A DNA stretch of 64,000 nucleotides from assembly GCF_014356525.2 (NCBI RefSeq), contig NC_052506.1:20549916-20613915 (forward strand). Reading direction: 5' to 3'. Under the pieces are notes generated by a model. That model was not told the origin of the DNA. It did no database searches and saw only the letters and a list, made by a program, of their open reading frames with translations. The position numbers were made by a program, and so were the translations under genes. The DNA comes from Nilaparvata lugens (Eukaryota; Arthropoda; Insecta; Hemiptera; Delphacidae). Of the stretch, positions 11,875-23,889 are shown one piece after another (position 1 is the first letter of the stretch; each line of letters begins with the position of its first letter).

Positions 11875-12038
11875 ACTTTCTTGCCCTATTACCATAGGTA
11901 AGGAAAGTATTGCTTTCCGAAAAAAATAAGGTACCCCAATTTCTAGATCTCTATACGTTTCAAGGTCCCCTGAGTCCGAAAAAGTGGTTTTTGGGCATTG
12001 GTCTGTATATGTGTGTGGTGTGTGTGTGTGTGTGTGTG

Positions 12039-12091
<53 letters not shown>

Positions 12092-12762
12092 AGTGTATGT
12101 GCGTCTGTGAACACGATATCTCATCTCCCAGTTAACGGAATGACTTGAAATTTGGAATGTAAGGTCCTTACACTATAAGGATCCGACACGAACAATTTCG
12201 ATCAAATGCAATCCAAGATGGCGGCTAAAATGGCGAAAATGTTGTCAAAAACAGGTATTTTTGCGATTTTCTTGAAAACGGCTCCAACGATTTTGATCAA
12301 ATTCATACCTGAAATAGTCATTGATAAGCTCTATCAACTGCAACAAGTCCTATATCTGTAAAAATTTCAGGAGCTCCGCCCCATCTATGCGAAGTTTGAT
12401 TTTAGATGCTCAATTATCAGGCTTCAGATAAAATTTAAACAAAAAATTCTAAGTGGAAAAGATAGAGCATGAACATTTCTGTAATTAATGTCCAGTAACG
12501 TTTTCACCTAAAATTGGAAATAAGCTTGAAATTATTCGAGAAAATGTGATTATTAAATTGCAAACTGTTGGCAAGTGTTGGTTCTATTAAATCATTCACT
12601 ACGAAGAGATAGCAGACCTCGTGTGTCTCCAGCGTTATTGTCCTATCACCAACTGTCTCATATCTTTGAATAGTAGACTTGAGGTGCTTGGGAACACTAA
12701 CGTCAGGTGATCAATTTTCATAACGGCAAGGAAAGTTGTGTGAGTGCGCCACACCAGATTTT
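11875..12762. mobile_element. Dispersed element, copy A, with internal (GT)n
   Basis: It opens with ACTTTCTTGCCCTATTACCA and nears its end with GGCAAGGAAAGT (12725-12736), a 12-bp inverted pair, then GCGCCACACCAGATTTTT. It aligns along its whole length with copy B at 14863-15672, including GGTCCCCTGAGTCCGAAAAA, ATCCAAGATGGCGGCTAAAA and GTTAACGGAATGACTTGAAA. No shared open frame is seen, so it is non-autonomous. I believe this family is common in planthopper genomes, from memory only. Confidence 0.85.
12010..12088 (+). repeat. (GT)n microsatellite inside the dispersed element
   Basis: A nearly pure GT run, interrupted once or twice. The other copy of the element has a shorter GT run at the same internal place, so the microsatellite travels with the element. 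Confidence 0.97.
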
Positions 12763-12996
12763 TGTTCGTAAGATATTTTGCCGTCCTTATAAAATCTATT
12801 GGATTAAACAGATGATTTCAAACAGATGATGTTTGTCAAGTTCCGTTTAATCTGATGGAATTCATAAGGACGGCAAAATATCGTACGAACAAAAATCGAT
12901 GTGTGTGCGTGCAGGGCTTAACAGTATTCCTTATCGATTTATAAGAATGTGTAGATTGAGGAACATCATTCCAAGCATACTAGAGAACCATGAAGA

Positions 12997-13285
12997 GTAT
13001 CTTCTTGAAATCCAGCCACTTGATTTTCAAGTGCTGAATCAAAAGTATCTATATTGTAATGCAGTCATCCATTAAAGTAAACTTGAGCGTGAAGTGATAT
13101 TTCAATTTAATCCGAATCCTGGATAATTCATCTTCCAGGTATCCATGTATCTTCTTGAAATCCAGTCCACTTGATTTTCAAGCGCTGAATCAAAAGTATC
13201 TATATTGTAATACAGTCATTCATTAAAGTAAACTTGAGTGTGAAGTGATATTTCAATTTAATTCGAATCCTGGATAATTCATCAT
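12997..13285. repeat. Two-copy tandem duplication, 150-bp period
   Basis: GTATCTTCTTGAAATCCAG at 12997 recurs at 13147, and the match continues through CTGAATCAAAAGTATCTATA and CGAATCCTGGATAATTCATC. The copies differ by a few substitutions and one base of length. Confidence 0.92.
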
Positions 13286-14862
13286 ACATTAGATTGATTT
13301 GAAGTTGGTCATACCATTAAAAGCTCATAATTTTTTTCAGACATCAATAACCAACTTGTGGTGTAAAATTATGTGGTATTGAGACTGAACTCTGTATTGT
13401 AGTGATTTAATGATTTTTTTGTTCCAATACGGTAGCGATAATATTCGCTCCAAACGTTTAGCATTGTTTCAATGCTGGCATTATTGATGATTTTTTATTA
13501 GGAATGTGGACAGTGAAACCATAGGCATCTATACCACCCGCACTACATTCAAGCTTTACTTAGATACAGATATAGTGGTTGCTGGTTCACATTGGAGACA
13601 ACATTCATGAGTATAGATATATATTGGTGACTACGCGAAGGCAGTAAAGAAGTTGTCCTGACCAAGAGCGCAGTCTAATTTGTCAGAACAGTGCAGCAAT
13701 AGCCGATCCTCAGAGGAGAAGCAAACTTGCTACCCCTCCCCCCTGCTGCTAGACAAATAGTCGTCCTGCTGGAAGGGGGAGGGGGTGACTGGTCGTATAA
13801 TAGCTTGCTGCTTTCTTCTCTTCACTGTTCTTTTTGTTCACCACTTTTCGTCTTTTTATTCTGCACCTCTTTGCTTCTCCTTCTCATTCTTCGAGTTGCT
13901 TGGTGTTCCAGTTGTGAATGACGAAGGACACAGGAGGCCTACTGCGGTCATTCTTTGCGCCAAATCGGCCGAAATTTGTCGTGTCATCTCGTTTGGAAGA
14001 CAACCTGCTGCAGTTTCATAGAAAAACATTGTTAGTAGACCAAGTTTAATTTGATAAAAAATATCGTGTGAACTTCTCATTTCATGGTTGTGTACGTTTT
14101 AACTCATGGTATTTAATCCTTTTTTGATCCCGATTCTCAATTTATTATATTCTTATACATTCCGATAATATCATGCTTTTCAAATCATTACGTAAATTAG
14201 AAAGCAGGGAACGCTCCGAAAATACCTCCCACGAATTTTGCTTTTGCATTTGGAGATTGTTAGCTTGAGCTTCATAATATTATTTTACTTCCTATAGCTT
14301 TGAGGAATTCGTAAAATGATTGTAGTGGATGATTAGTTTCTAAGCAACTAATTATAATTTTGAAATGCAATAATTATTCTTATACGATCTGACAAAGGAT
14401 TTTTAATGTATCATATATTTATTCATTTATGATACAAGGAGCCTTCTACAAATGTACTCTTTTCAAAGTTATAATGAAAGTTGACCTAATGTCTCCACTA
14501 TAATTTTTCATTAAATACAATTATTATTATCATGTGCTCATAACATAATCTTAAACATTTTTTACAAAATGGAGGGATATTAAAAAAAATATTTTTATGG
14601 AATAGCATGCATAGCACATGAATTCATACTCGTTTTCCATATAATATAGTCAATTTTACGTTATAAGAACTTCGATCTTTGTGAAATTATAGAAGTCAAA
14701 ATCCAAAGGTATAATCAACAAAATAAAACAGATTAGAATATTGAATTACCTATTTAGTATGGAAATGTTGTACTAATAATTTTGAATTTTCTATGAGTTT
14801 CGCCTTCGGTGGAAATGGTTCCCTCAAAACATTGCAAAATACTTTACAAGGCTCCTCTTATT
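13286..14862. other. No gene recognised
   Basis: Mixed sequence. Around 13690-13790 there is a G/C-richer patch with short C and G runs. The frames over it show no recognisable domain. Confidence 0.5.
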
Positions 14863-15002
14863 ACTTTCCTTGCCCTATTACCATAGGTAAGGAAAGTATT
14901 GCTTTCCGAAAAAAATTAAGGTAATTTCTAAATTCCTATACGTTTCAAGGTCCCCTGAGTCCGAAAAAGTGGTTTTTGGGTATTGGTGTGTGTGTGTGTG
15001 TG

Positions 15003-15036
<34 letters not shown>

Positions 15037-15672
15037 ACGATATCTCATCTCCCAGTTAACGGAATGACTTGAAATTTGGAACGTAAGGTCCTTACACTAT
15101 AAGGATCCGACACGAACAATTTCGATCAAATGCAATCCAAGATGGCGGCTAAAATGGCGAAAATGTTGTCAAAAACAGGGTTTTTCGCGATTTTCTCGAA
15201 AACGGCTCCAACGATTTTGATCAAATTTATACCTGGAATAGTCATTGATAAGCTCTATCAACTGCAACAAGTCCTATATCTGTAAAAATTTCAGGAGCTT
15301 TGCCCCATCTATGCAAAGTTTGATTTCAGATTCTCAATTATCAGCCTTCATATACATTTAAACAAAAAATTTCAAGTGGAAAAGATTGAGCATGAAAATC
15401 TCTGCAATTAATGTCCAGTAACATTTCCACCTAGAATTGAAAATAAGCTTGAAATCCGAGAAAATGTAATTATTATATTGCAAACTGTTGGCAACTGTTG
15501 GTTCTATTAAATCATTCACTACGAATAGATAGCAGACCTCGTGTGTTTCCCTCGTTATTGACCTATCACCAGCTGTCTCATATCTTTGAATAGTAGACTT
15601 GAGACGCGCGAGTACACTAGCGTCAGGTGATCAATTTTCTTAACGGCAAGGAGAGTGCGCCACACCAGATTT
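14863..15672. mobile_element. Dispersed element, copy B
   Basis: Same element as 11875-12762 in the same orientation: ACTTTCCTTGCCCTATTACC at the start, GGCAAGGAGAGT near the end, and CGCCACACCAGATTTTT after it. The internal GT run (about 14986-15034) is shorter than in copy A. It has several small indels relative to copy A and no coding content. Confidence 0.88.
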
Positions 15673-16484
15673 TTTTGTGAAACTGACATGATCAGAGGAA
15701 TCACTCTTCTGTCAATTGATATTGTTACATTGCTGTGAAGTTAATCGCATGGCTAGAAGAATAGGTTAATGATAGTTTTGCCCTCCAACTGATAAGTTGC
15801 AGTACACATTAAATGTTAATTAGAATCTCAACTCTGAACAGAATTAGAAAAGCAGTACCAAGCAATATAATAATTTGGGAAGTCGGTGAATCGGCCTTCC
15901 CCAGTAGAGATCACACCTCAATAAATGATAGTTAACGACATTAGAGGGTACTTATGAAACTATCAAACTGAACAGCCACACCACAATAACACCGAAAGAA
16001 GATGTTGCTCATCTTCAACATCACCTTATCATCCTTGGACTCCTCCTTCCCTCCATCCGTCTTGCCTTCTCTTCATTACTGATATTGAAAGGTTCTCTTT
16101 GAAGAATCAATATAGTCCATGTACGCTTCCTTGTCAAGTACTGTACTTTCTCCGTAATGTTATCGATGTCTATTTCGTGATCTTGCCTCGAATCAGGCCG
16201 GGAACGATTATTGATAAAATTGAATTTATAATGGGAACAATGTGGTTTGGGGATGCGTGCAGTGGGAGGGGGGAGGGTGGATGCAACTGCATCTTAACCT
16301 CTTTAAAGGTGAGCCTTTATAATTAATGGGAAAGGCGTACTGGGTCCATAAACTGTTAAGGTCACTGGCCTCATCTGACGCTGTTATAATGCTGCTTGAG
16401 TATGGTAGCCTATCTTCTCCTTGTCAGCATTACCCAATTTGCTAAAGCGGCTTGCTCGCCCGCCCCGGGGTAATGGCTCAAGTA
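15673..16484. other. No gene recognised
   Basis: Unremarkable sequence, with a short G-rich patch at 16262-16280 and a GC-rich CGCCCGCCCCGGGG near 16458. It leads into the long polypyrimidine tract. Confidence 0.5.
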
Positions 16485-17815
16485 ACTACCCCTCCTCCCA
16501 CTCTTCATCATCCTCGTCCTCTTCTTATTCCCATTCTTCTCATTTTTGTACTCCTTGTTTTCCCAATTTTTCACATCCACTTCCCTCCTAGATTGTCTTA
16601 TCCTTTTTCCAGTGTCTTTTTTTTTTGTTCTTCTACTCTTCCACTCTTACTCCTCCTCCTCCTCCTCCTCCTCCTCCTCCTCTTCCTGCTCCTCTCCCTT
16701 CTTTTCCTACCACTCCTTCTTCTCTTCCTTCTACTTCGTCTTCTACTTCTTTCACATTTTCTCCTCCTCTACCTCATTCTCCAACTTGTCATCCACCATC
16801 TTTTCCTTCACATTGTCCTCATCTTCTACTCATTCCCATGTCAATCCTCTGCCATCCTCTTTTTCTCCTCCTCCCCCTCCTTCGTTCACCATTTCAATTT
16901 CTTCATCATCATCCTTTTTCCATCCTTATCCTCTTCCTTATTATCTTCATCCTACTCCTCCACTCCTCATTGTCTCCTTCTTCCTCTTATCTTCCTTACA
17001 GTTTTTCTCACTCATGATCCTTTTTTGTTATTTGTGATCTCCGTCTTCTTAATCCTTTTCTTCTTCTTATGCCTTTTCTTCTTCTTCTCTCTCATTCGTA
17101 TTCATCTTCTACTCCATCTTCTTTTACTTTATTCGACTTATTCTTTCCATTCACTTTCTCTCGTTACCCTTCCTATCTTCTCTATCTACTTCTTTTTGTC
17201 CTTCTCTTTCTTCGTTTCTCTACTTCAACTTCTCACCTACTACATGTTCATTTTTCTTCTTCTATTGCTTCTTAGTTTACTTCTTCCTCTTCGTTTTCAT
17301 CACCTTCTTCACCTCCTCCTCCCCTTCCTTCATTCTTCCATCTCTTCTTCTTCTTCTTCTCCTTTTCTCTCATTCGTATTTATCTTCTACTCCATCTGCT
17401 TCTACTTTATTCGACTTCTTCTTCCCATCACTTCTTCTCTTACTCTCATTATCCTTCCTATCTTCCCTATCTACTTCTTTTCCTCCTTCTTTTCTCTACT
17501 TCAACTTCTCACCTAGTACATGTTCACTTTTCTTCTTCTATTGCTTCTTAGTTTACTTCTGCCTCTTCGTTTTCATCACCTTCTTCCCTTTTTCTTTCTT
17601 CTTCCTCTTCCTCTTGTTCTTCTTCTTCTTCTCCTTCTTCTTCTTCTTCTCCTTCTCCTTCTTCTTCTCCTCCACCTCCTCCTCTCCTCCTCCTCCTCCT
17701 CCTCCATCTCCTCCTCCATCTCCTCCTCCTCCTTCTCCTCCTCCTTCTCCTCCTCCTCCTCCTCCTCCTCCTCCTCCTCCTCCTCCTCCTTCCTCACTCT
17801 CTTTATTATCCTCCT
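16485..17815 (+). repeat. 1.3-kb polypyrimidine tract with an internal tandem duplication
   Basis: The plus strand is almost only C and T, built from CTT, CTC and CCT units with scattered A/G. Within it the block beginning CTCATTCGTATT at 17091 recurs at 17369, and CATGTTCA at 17243 recurs at 17519, so about 277 bp is tandemly duplicated. The right end (about 17670-17790) is nearly pure CTC. Long open frames across it (for example 354 codons from 16452) consist of Leu/Phe/Ser or Ser/Pro low complexity and change register in all three frames, so no protein is supported. Confidence 0.93.
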
Positions 17816-19280
17816 CCAAACTTCAGCCGGCCGTCTCAACATCTCGACCTAATCTTGGCGATTCAATAACCACCGCTTGTAATATCTCAGCCTTCCATGT
17901 ATAGAATCGCTTGTATAGAATAGCATGGAACAACTCGGCGCCAACCAACATCACTGCAATCAACATCAACTACCAACAACAGTTTCTGATTTAACGCAAA
18001 GATAAATGTTGTGCGAACAACTGCCGCATTCATGCGGCTTCAAATTGATTTTGATAGCACCAACATGGACGGCGCGGAAATGCTATCTGGTTCCTTAATT
18101 GATTTGAGCTTGTTCGTGTTTCGATTACTTTGATTTCATAAGATTCTATGAATAAATCTCAAAAGAGCATTTCCAAGAAATCTAGATTTATTGTAGGCCT
18201 AAACATACTGCAAACACTATGTATTTACTTGAATATAAAACAAATCTAATCGACTAACCTATAAATTATTCTTTGAATACCTTAGTAGTGAGATCTCTAC
18301 CCGACAACGTATTTTATTTATTATTAGTATTAGTTTTATTAGTTTTTATTTATCATTTATTTATTTTATTTATTATTTGTTCGGTTCTGACAGATTGTTA
18401 ATCCCTGTCCTGTCGTCATCATTCAAACTTTCATCAATCTTTCAACTCCTCATTTGTCTCCTCTATGTCTTTCTACTCTTAACTTGCAATTCATGAAACT
18501 ACTGATAAAATCAATGATTGGTTGAAATACTCACACCTGATTGTCTCTCATAATTTCACTACTTTTCATAGAAATAATTCTGTTTCCTCTAATAATAACT
18601 CACGGTAATAATGATACTGTGATTGGTCAAAATGATTGAACCTGATTGGCCAGATTGATGCACAAGATGGCGGATACATTTTGACATGAAATGGCGGCTG
18701 TGACAGAAATTGTAATGATTGTGGAAATTTCTATATCAGAAGTAATGATTTTGAATGTTTTTTAAGCTAAGTTTGGCTGAATTATCAATTCAAAATAATT
18801 ATTTTCCGTTAGAAGTTTTTTTCAACTATCTGGCCAAACTCCATCTAGTTTTTAAACGTGTTTGAAAAGTGATACTCAAAAGAATGTTCATTGAAAATTT
18901 CTACTCATACCTCTCTTATTTTATTTTTGGGGAAGGAGGCATATTTGAGTAATTCACCAAGTTCTTAAAGTATTCCAATCTCAATAATTTCAAATGACTT
19001 ACGTTTTTTCTGTCCCTGTCTTCCAGGTCCTGTTTTTCCAGCTCAGTTATCACTCAAAAACAAACGTGGTTTTTAAGTTATGATCTGAAATAATTCAACT
19101 TCATTCATTATTATCATCTAGGCTTGAAGCGATTTACGGAGAATATCTGAAATAGATCTTGGATTAGATAGGAATCCTATAGATATTTTTGATACCTTGC
19201 ATTTTTCAAATATTTCTCAATTATTACAAATCTTCATAGCAATATATGTTTATGTATATGCTTATGTGGGCATCACCCTC

Positions 19281-19311
<31 letters not shown>

Positions 19312-20294
19312 TCATATAGGCCCACAAAGTAATCTACTTTGGAGTAAGAAGTGGAAATCGAGGGAGATGTCTCTAAAAAATTATCTCAATATGTGTTCAG
19401 TTCTCAGCACATGGTAAATTAGTTCTGTTTAGTAGTTGGGTCCTTTCAACAGGCCATTGACTACACAGTAAGTCGTGATGCAACTCAGACCATCCGATGA
19501 TTGACAGGCTAGAGTTCATAGTACAGGTCGGGGAATATAAACAATGCTAAGTATGAGTAATGAGTAATCGGCATGATGTCATTTATGTCTGTTGATGGGT
19601 ACTAACATCAATTTGCGGCGGTCCATGCATCTTAATTGACCGTTTGATTGACTGTCTCTGCGTCTGTGCTGGGACTGATCTCCATGCCGGCATCAATATC
19701 AATGGAACGGACAATATTGTTGGATGGAAGAAAATTATGATTAATAATGTAGTGGAAACAAGTTGTACAAAGTTTCAATTTTGAATATATGAGCTCAATT
19801 ACTTCAGGATTTGAGATTCCTTTATTTGTTACTGGTTGAATTTAAGTTGTATTTAATACATCTAATTTAATATTGCCAATGTTCATGGAAAATATGCAAT
19901 TAGTGGTTCTGAAACTGCATGGCATGCTGTCCTTCAGTAGAAGATGAATAATTTCAGGGGTATGAGAATAAACAAGGAAGATAGGAGATCTAGTGAGACC
20001 TGGAAAAGAATAGTTGAAGATTTTCATTTGCAGGCAAAAATAATTTATATACTGAGGGCCAAGGGATTTTTTACTAGAAGAAACATAGCTTACAGAAATA
20101 AAAAAAATCCCAATCAATTTCTTCTGGTATAGAAATTTCCACAATTACAATTTTTCACAGCAAGATTGGAGTATACATTTTCAACTTCTTTGGAAGATAA
20201 ATACACCAATACAATACACATAACTATCTCACTTCGTCATGAATTCATTTTTCTTTTGGTTTTATATATTTCACCGGCTTTTTTTTTCATTTTT
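17816..20294. other. No gene recognised; (TTA)n at 19284-19312
   Basis: A hairpin CCGCATTCATGCGG lies near 18026. An acceptor-like ACGTTTTTTCTGTCCCTGTC, then TTCCAG, ends at about 19026 without a credible exon after it. A short TTA microsatellite is at 19284-19312. Nothing coding is supported. Confidence 0.5.
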
Positions 20295-20296
20295 TA

Positions 20297-20702
20297 TACT
20301 AGTAGTTCTGTGAACAGTAGACCTCACGCAGTATTCTCATCCACAAGTACCTGATTGAAACTATAGACCTTATGGAAATACAGCAATAGACTGGCTTCTC
20401 CACACATCTGTGTAATCACTTGTCAGCTGATTTATGATGAATAATTCTATAGTCTGATTTTTACTCTAATATTGGCGTATGAAGGAGACTCCTTTTTCCT
20501 TTTATATTATCCTTGAAATGCAAAATTTCCAAAAACCTTGTATATACGTCGACCCGTAATTAAAAAAGGAACATACCTGTCAAATTTCAAGAAAATTCAT
20601 TACCGTGTTTCGCCGTAAATGCGCAACATATAAACATTTAAACTTTAAGTGGAATGCCAAACCGTCGACTTGAACCTCAGACCTTACTTTGCTCGGTCAA
20701 AT
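20297..20702. repeat. Dispersed repeat, copy 2 (compact)
   Basis: It matches the outer parts of 6725-7572: TACTAGTAGTTCTGTGAACA, then GTAGACCTCACGCAGT at the left, and CAGCTGATTTATGATGAAT through CCGTCGACTTGAACCTCAGA to TGCTCGGTCAAA at the right. About 90 bp of unrelated or diverged sequence joins the two parts here, against about 500 bp in copy 1. Confidence 0.87.
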
Positions 20703-21179
20703 ATATATTTAATTTCCCTTTCACTCTATCAATTCTATACTATTTGCTGAGTGTATTGTTTGAAAACTGTGGGTGCTTAACTTCAGCCTCAAATCAATAC
20801 TATATAAATGTATTAGTGCCCAATTTCATATTCTAGTTGTGTATCATGCTGTAGTTGGGTTCATAATATCAAGTGTTCCAATTTTTCCAAAAATAACAGT
20901 TTTATTAATTTCCTCTCAGAAAATACTATCATCTTCGAGTGACTATTTCGATCAGAACTTACACATTGCCTAATAAGAAGAGGTTATCGAAGGTCTCTGT
21001 GACATCCAGCCACTTTCTTCAATAACAAATAGACCGGTTCTATTTTGGAAACTGAATGAACTCCCATGAATGAGTAGAAATTTTATCATCAATCCCAATT
21101 CCGTTCATTAACTTCTGATGAAATCTGGGTGAATAAACTAGACCAGAAATTCGTTGATAAAAGTTTTCCATTATTTAGA

Positions 21180-21252
21180 AATAGTTGCAGTGGTGAAAGT
21201 TTTGACAATTTCAATTGATTCATACAATAAATACATCATAAAATTGATTGGT
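21180..21252 (-). mobile_element. Retroelement 3'-end-like fragment
   Basis: ATTGATTCATACAATAAATA and CATCATAAAATT, followed by GTAGAGAAAAAAA, resemble the sequence at 63178-63226 (GATACAATAAGTACATCATA, then AAATTATATGGGGAGAG). This suggests a shared retroelement 3' terminus read on the minus strand. The match is short. Confidence 0.4.
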
Positions 21253-21266
21253 AGAGAAAAAAAGAA

Positions 21267-21455
21267 ATTGATTACAGTATTGATTATTCGTAGACGGAAA
21301 AAATGAATTGATAAATCGTTAGAGCTCAAATTGATTACAGTATTGATTATTCGTAGACGGAAAAAATGAATTGATAAATCGTTAGAGCTCAAATTGATTA
21401 CAGTATTGATTATTCGTAAACGGAAAAATGAATTGATAAATCGTTAGAGCTCAAA
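21267..21455. repeat. Three-copy tandem repeat, 63-bp unit
   Basis: ATTGATTACAGTATTGATTA starts at 21267, 21330 and 21393. Each unit continues TTCGTAGACGG, AAAAAATGAATTGATAAATC and GTTAGAGCTCAA. The copies are almost identical (third unit one base shorter), so the expansion is recent. Confidence 0.95.
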
Positions 21456-22861
21456 TCTGAGTGAATTTAAATTTCAATAGGAAGATTGGATTTGGATAAC
21501 TGATACTGGAACCGGGGAAAAGAATAGCTTTGTCGAAAAATTGAAGAAAGAATCCAGTGAAAATGAAGATGTTTCAGATTCTCACAGAGTGACAGAGTTT
21601 AAAAATGATGCAGCTGCTACTACAATAGTATGCATTCTTTGTCATCTCACTGTTGCCAGATAAAACTTATCTAATGTCAATGATTTTGGAGTATACAACC
21701 TTCACTTCCGTTGGAGCTTAAGGTATCCACCACATATTGTACGGAATAGATTTTTTTGAGCATATTGACATTCAGACTTCTAAATCTCAGGAAGATCTCC
21801 CTATAGTGTGGAAAATACATGATTTCACTGCTCTTATGGAAACTTTTAGAGTGGTAGAGCTGAATGCTTCTTAATGTCATTACTAACTCAGAAAATGAAT
21901 TGATTCCAATTACTGTAACTCCATTTCAGTAGGTTCAGAAAAAGATAGGATAGTGGCTCTGAATTCTTCTTCAAATCTTTATTCCATCTAATTAAATCTT
22001 CAAAATCTTATGAAACCCTGTTAAGTATTGCCGATTCTACCTCTATATTCGAGCACCAGATTGCAGTTTCCTGGCTCCACCAGTCGTCTTACTACTGCAA
22101 CAGTCCTGATGAGAATGTTCAACAGTTGATTCCCTTACGTTGTAGAGTTCAAAAATATCAACTGAGATTCCTTGTGACTTGCAATCATATACCGTATAGC
22201 TTCCAAAATCATAAACACATAGTTTCTATCATTTTATTTTTTTAAATTGATGGCTCAATTGTGAGAATTCACTGGATCAACTAGTTTCATTAGAAAACTT
22301 GAGAGTTTCAAAAATAAAGAATCATAAGGCACAAGCCAGAAATTGATTATCTTATTAGGGAACTCATCATCATGAGTTTCAAGAACAATAGTAGGCTCGG
22401 AATAATAGTAGCAAGAATAATAGTTTCCGAGCTCGGGATTTGGCTAGGTTCTAGACTTCGAACAGCTGGAGTCAGAAAATTGGCTTTCCAAGTTGTAGTC
22501 ATTGTTGCAGTCACGTTTGAATTAAATTTCGAAAAACTAGAAAATTGAAAACAAAATGAAATGAAGAGAAAATTGTGTAAAGTTTCAGCTATTTTGAATA
22601 ATTTAGAAATGTTTAATTTCGTCAAGGAGAAACGTTTCCAATTATAGAAATGAGAGAATAAAAACTGTGACTACTGTAATAAAAACTGCGACTATGCCAC
22701 GTTTTGGAAAGCCAATTCTTTGACTCCAGCTGTTTAAAGTCTAGAACTTAGCTAAATCCCGAGCTCAGAAACCGGCCCTTAGTCTCTTACTCGAAATTGA
22801 TTATCTCTATCCCAATATTTTCAACTCTAGCAACTCATTTCAATTACCATCAAGAGTGGCT
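21456..22861. other. No gene recognised
   Basis: AT-rich sequence with short frames only. A TTTCTAGAC/GTCTAGAA-type pair and AGCTGGAGTCA/TGACTCCAGCTG are inverted around 22450-22745, possibly the remains of an inverted duplication. Confidence 0.45.
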
Positions 22862-22984
22862 CTATAGGTGCGTACAGATTTACGCGCCGCGAACATGAGC
22901 AATTCACTTTTAATCAGCTGATGCCAAGCTTTTTATATCTGTATTTTACCGTTTCTGTAAAAATTCAGATATAGTCAGCTCATT
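22862..22984. mobile_element. Broken copy of the GGTGCGTACAGAT MITE
   Basis: The left terminus (TATAGGTGCGTACAGATTTA, then CGCGCCGCGAACATGAGC) and the interior (CAATTCACTTTTAATCAGCT, ATGCCAAGCTTTTTATATCT) match the intact element at 9375-9527. The right terminal repeat is missing: the sequence leaves the element after AGTCAGCTCAT. The internal order also differs slightly, so part of the interior is inverted or rearranged. Confidence 0.85.
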
Positions 22985-23889
22985 TGAAGATCTGCTCATT
23001 TGTGGTTAGAATCGCGAGATAGAATTATGAGAGGAAGCAAGAAGGCTTGAAAGAAAGAAGGCGTACGACGTGGAAGCATGTCTCAAGTAGTGAAGAGTGC
23101 AGCAGACGACTCTGTTGGTGTAAATCTAAGTTGACGTTTAGTAGCTTGTGTGGTGGTGATGGGTGGGTGATGGTGGGAGGGGGGTATCCCTCGCCAGGGG
23201 TGTTGCAGTTTACTCCAGTGAGGTTCACTACAGACTGTCAGCGCTACTTGTGGATAACCTCAATGGTTCCCATTCAACTGCTGCTGACAGAATGAAGTGA
23301 TGCAGAACAAACTCTTCTCCCCCGAGGAGAGGTTAGCATCATCCACTTGTTGCGGTTGACTCGACAATGCACCGTAGGAAATAAGGCCACCCATGAAGTG
23401 CAGGCTGTTCAAACGCATGAGACAGGTATTGGTTGAAATTGCAAAAATCTCTCTCATTACACTGCAGCAGACCTTTAACTATTCCACAATGCCCCGGCCA
23501 CAGCTAATGAACTCTGAAATCCAGTTCTTATCGGGATCACTTCTTCGCGACGTCCAGTGTGAGGCTCTTGTCTGACTTGTAGGTAGGTTACACCCCGACC
23601 TGAAAACGTTTGCATTATGTCAGGTGAGAGAGAACTTGGTGATCGAGAATGTGATCTATTTATCGGCAAAGTAACTTTTCAATCAAGAACATGTGATATT
23701 CATTCAAAGAAATATTTTTTTCATCTAATAGGATATTTTTGAAAGACTGTGCAGTTTTTTGATGAGGGCCACACAAGCTCCAAGCCTTTGCTTGGTTCTC
23801 CTATGAGATTTGTTGAAATACAATGTAGAGCTCTCCTAAGCTCTTTTGTCAACGTGCATTCTTATAAAAATCGTCTACAAAATAAGTAC
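22985..23889. other. No gene confirmed
   Basis: A G-rich patch (23150-23200) and mixed frames on both strands are present. None shows a recognisable domain or clean splice framing. A CAG|GTGAGA at 23617-23623 lacks a polypyrimidine tract. Confidence 0.4.

Larger units (their letters stand above)
11846..12920. mobile_element. TIR element interrupted by a second element
   Basis: The left terminus TAAGGCTAGCTACATACACA, then TCGATTTTT at 11846-11874, is mirrored at the right terminus by AAAAATCGATGTGTGTG and CAGGGCTTA ending at 12920. Further in, TTTTGCCGTCCTTATAAAAT after 12757 is mirrored by ATTCATAAGGACGGCAAAAT, followed by ACGAACAAAAATC, before 12898. The left arm is split: its first 29 bp lie before 11875 and the rest resumes at 12757, with GATTTTT on both sides of the break. 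The intervening 880 bp are a copy of another dispersed element. No coding sequence. Confidence 0.8.

Noticed and set aside
11851..12114. Frames with Thr-His or Cys-Val repeats
   Set aside because: Translations of the GT microsatellite.
16452..17516. 354-codon plus-strand open frame rich in Leu, Phe and Ser
   Set aside because: It lies wholly in the polypyrimidine tract; all three frames are open for long stretches because such sequence rarely forms stop codons. No globular or transmembrane pattern beyond low complexity.
17553..17842. Two minus-strand frames, Glu/Gly/Lys/Arg-rich
   Set aside because: They are translations of the polypurine complement of the CTC/CTT repeat, not independent genes.
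19000..19080. Strong acceptor-like CTGTCCCTGTCTTCCAG near 19026
   Set aside because: It is followed by GTCCTG, not a donor, so it is not a ratchet point. No downstream donor defines an exon.
23605..23630. CAG|GTGAGA resembling a ratchet point
   Set aside because: It lacks a polypyrimidine tract and branch site upstream.
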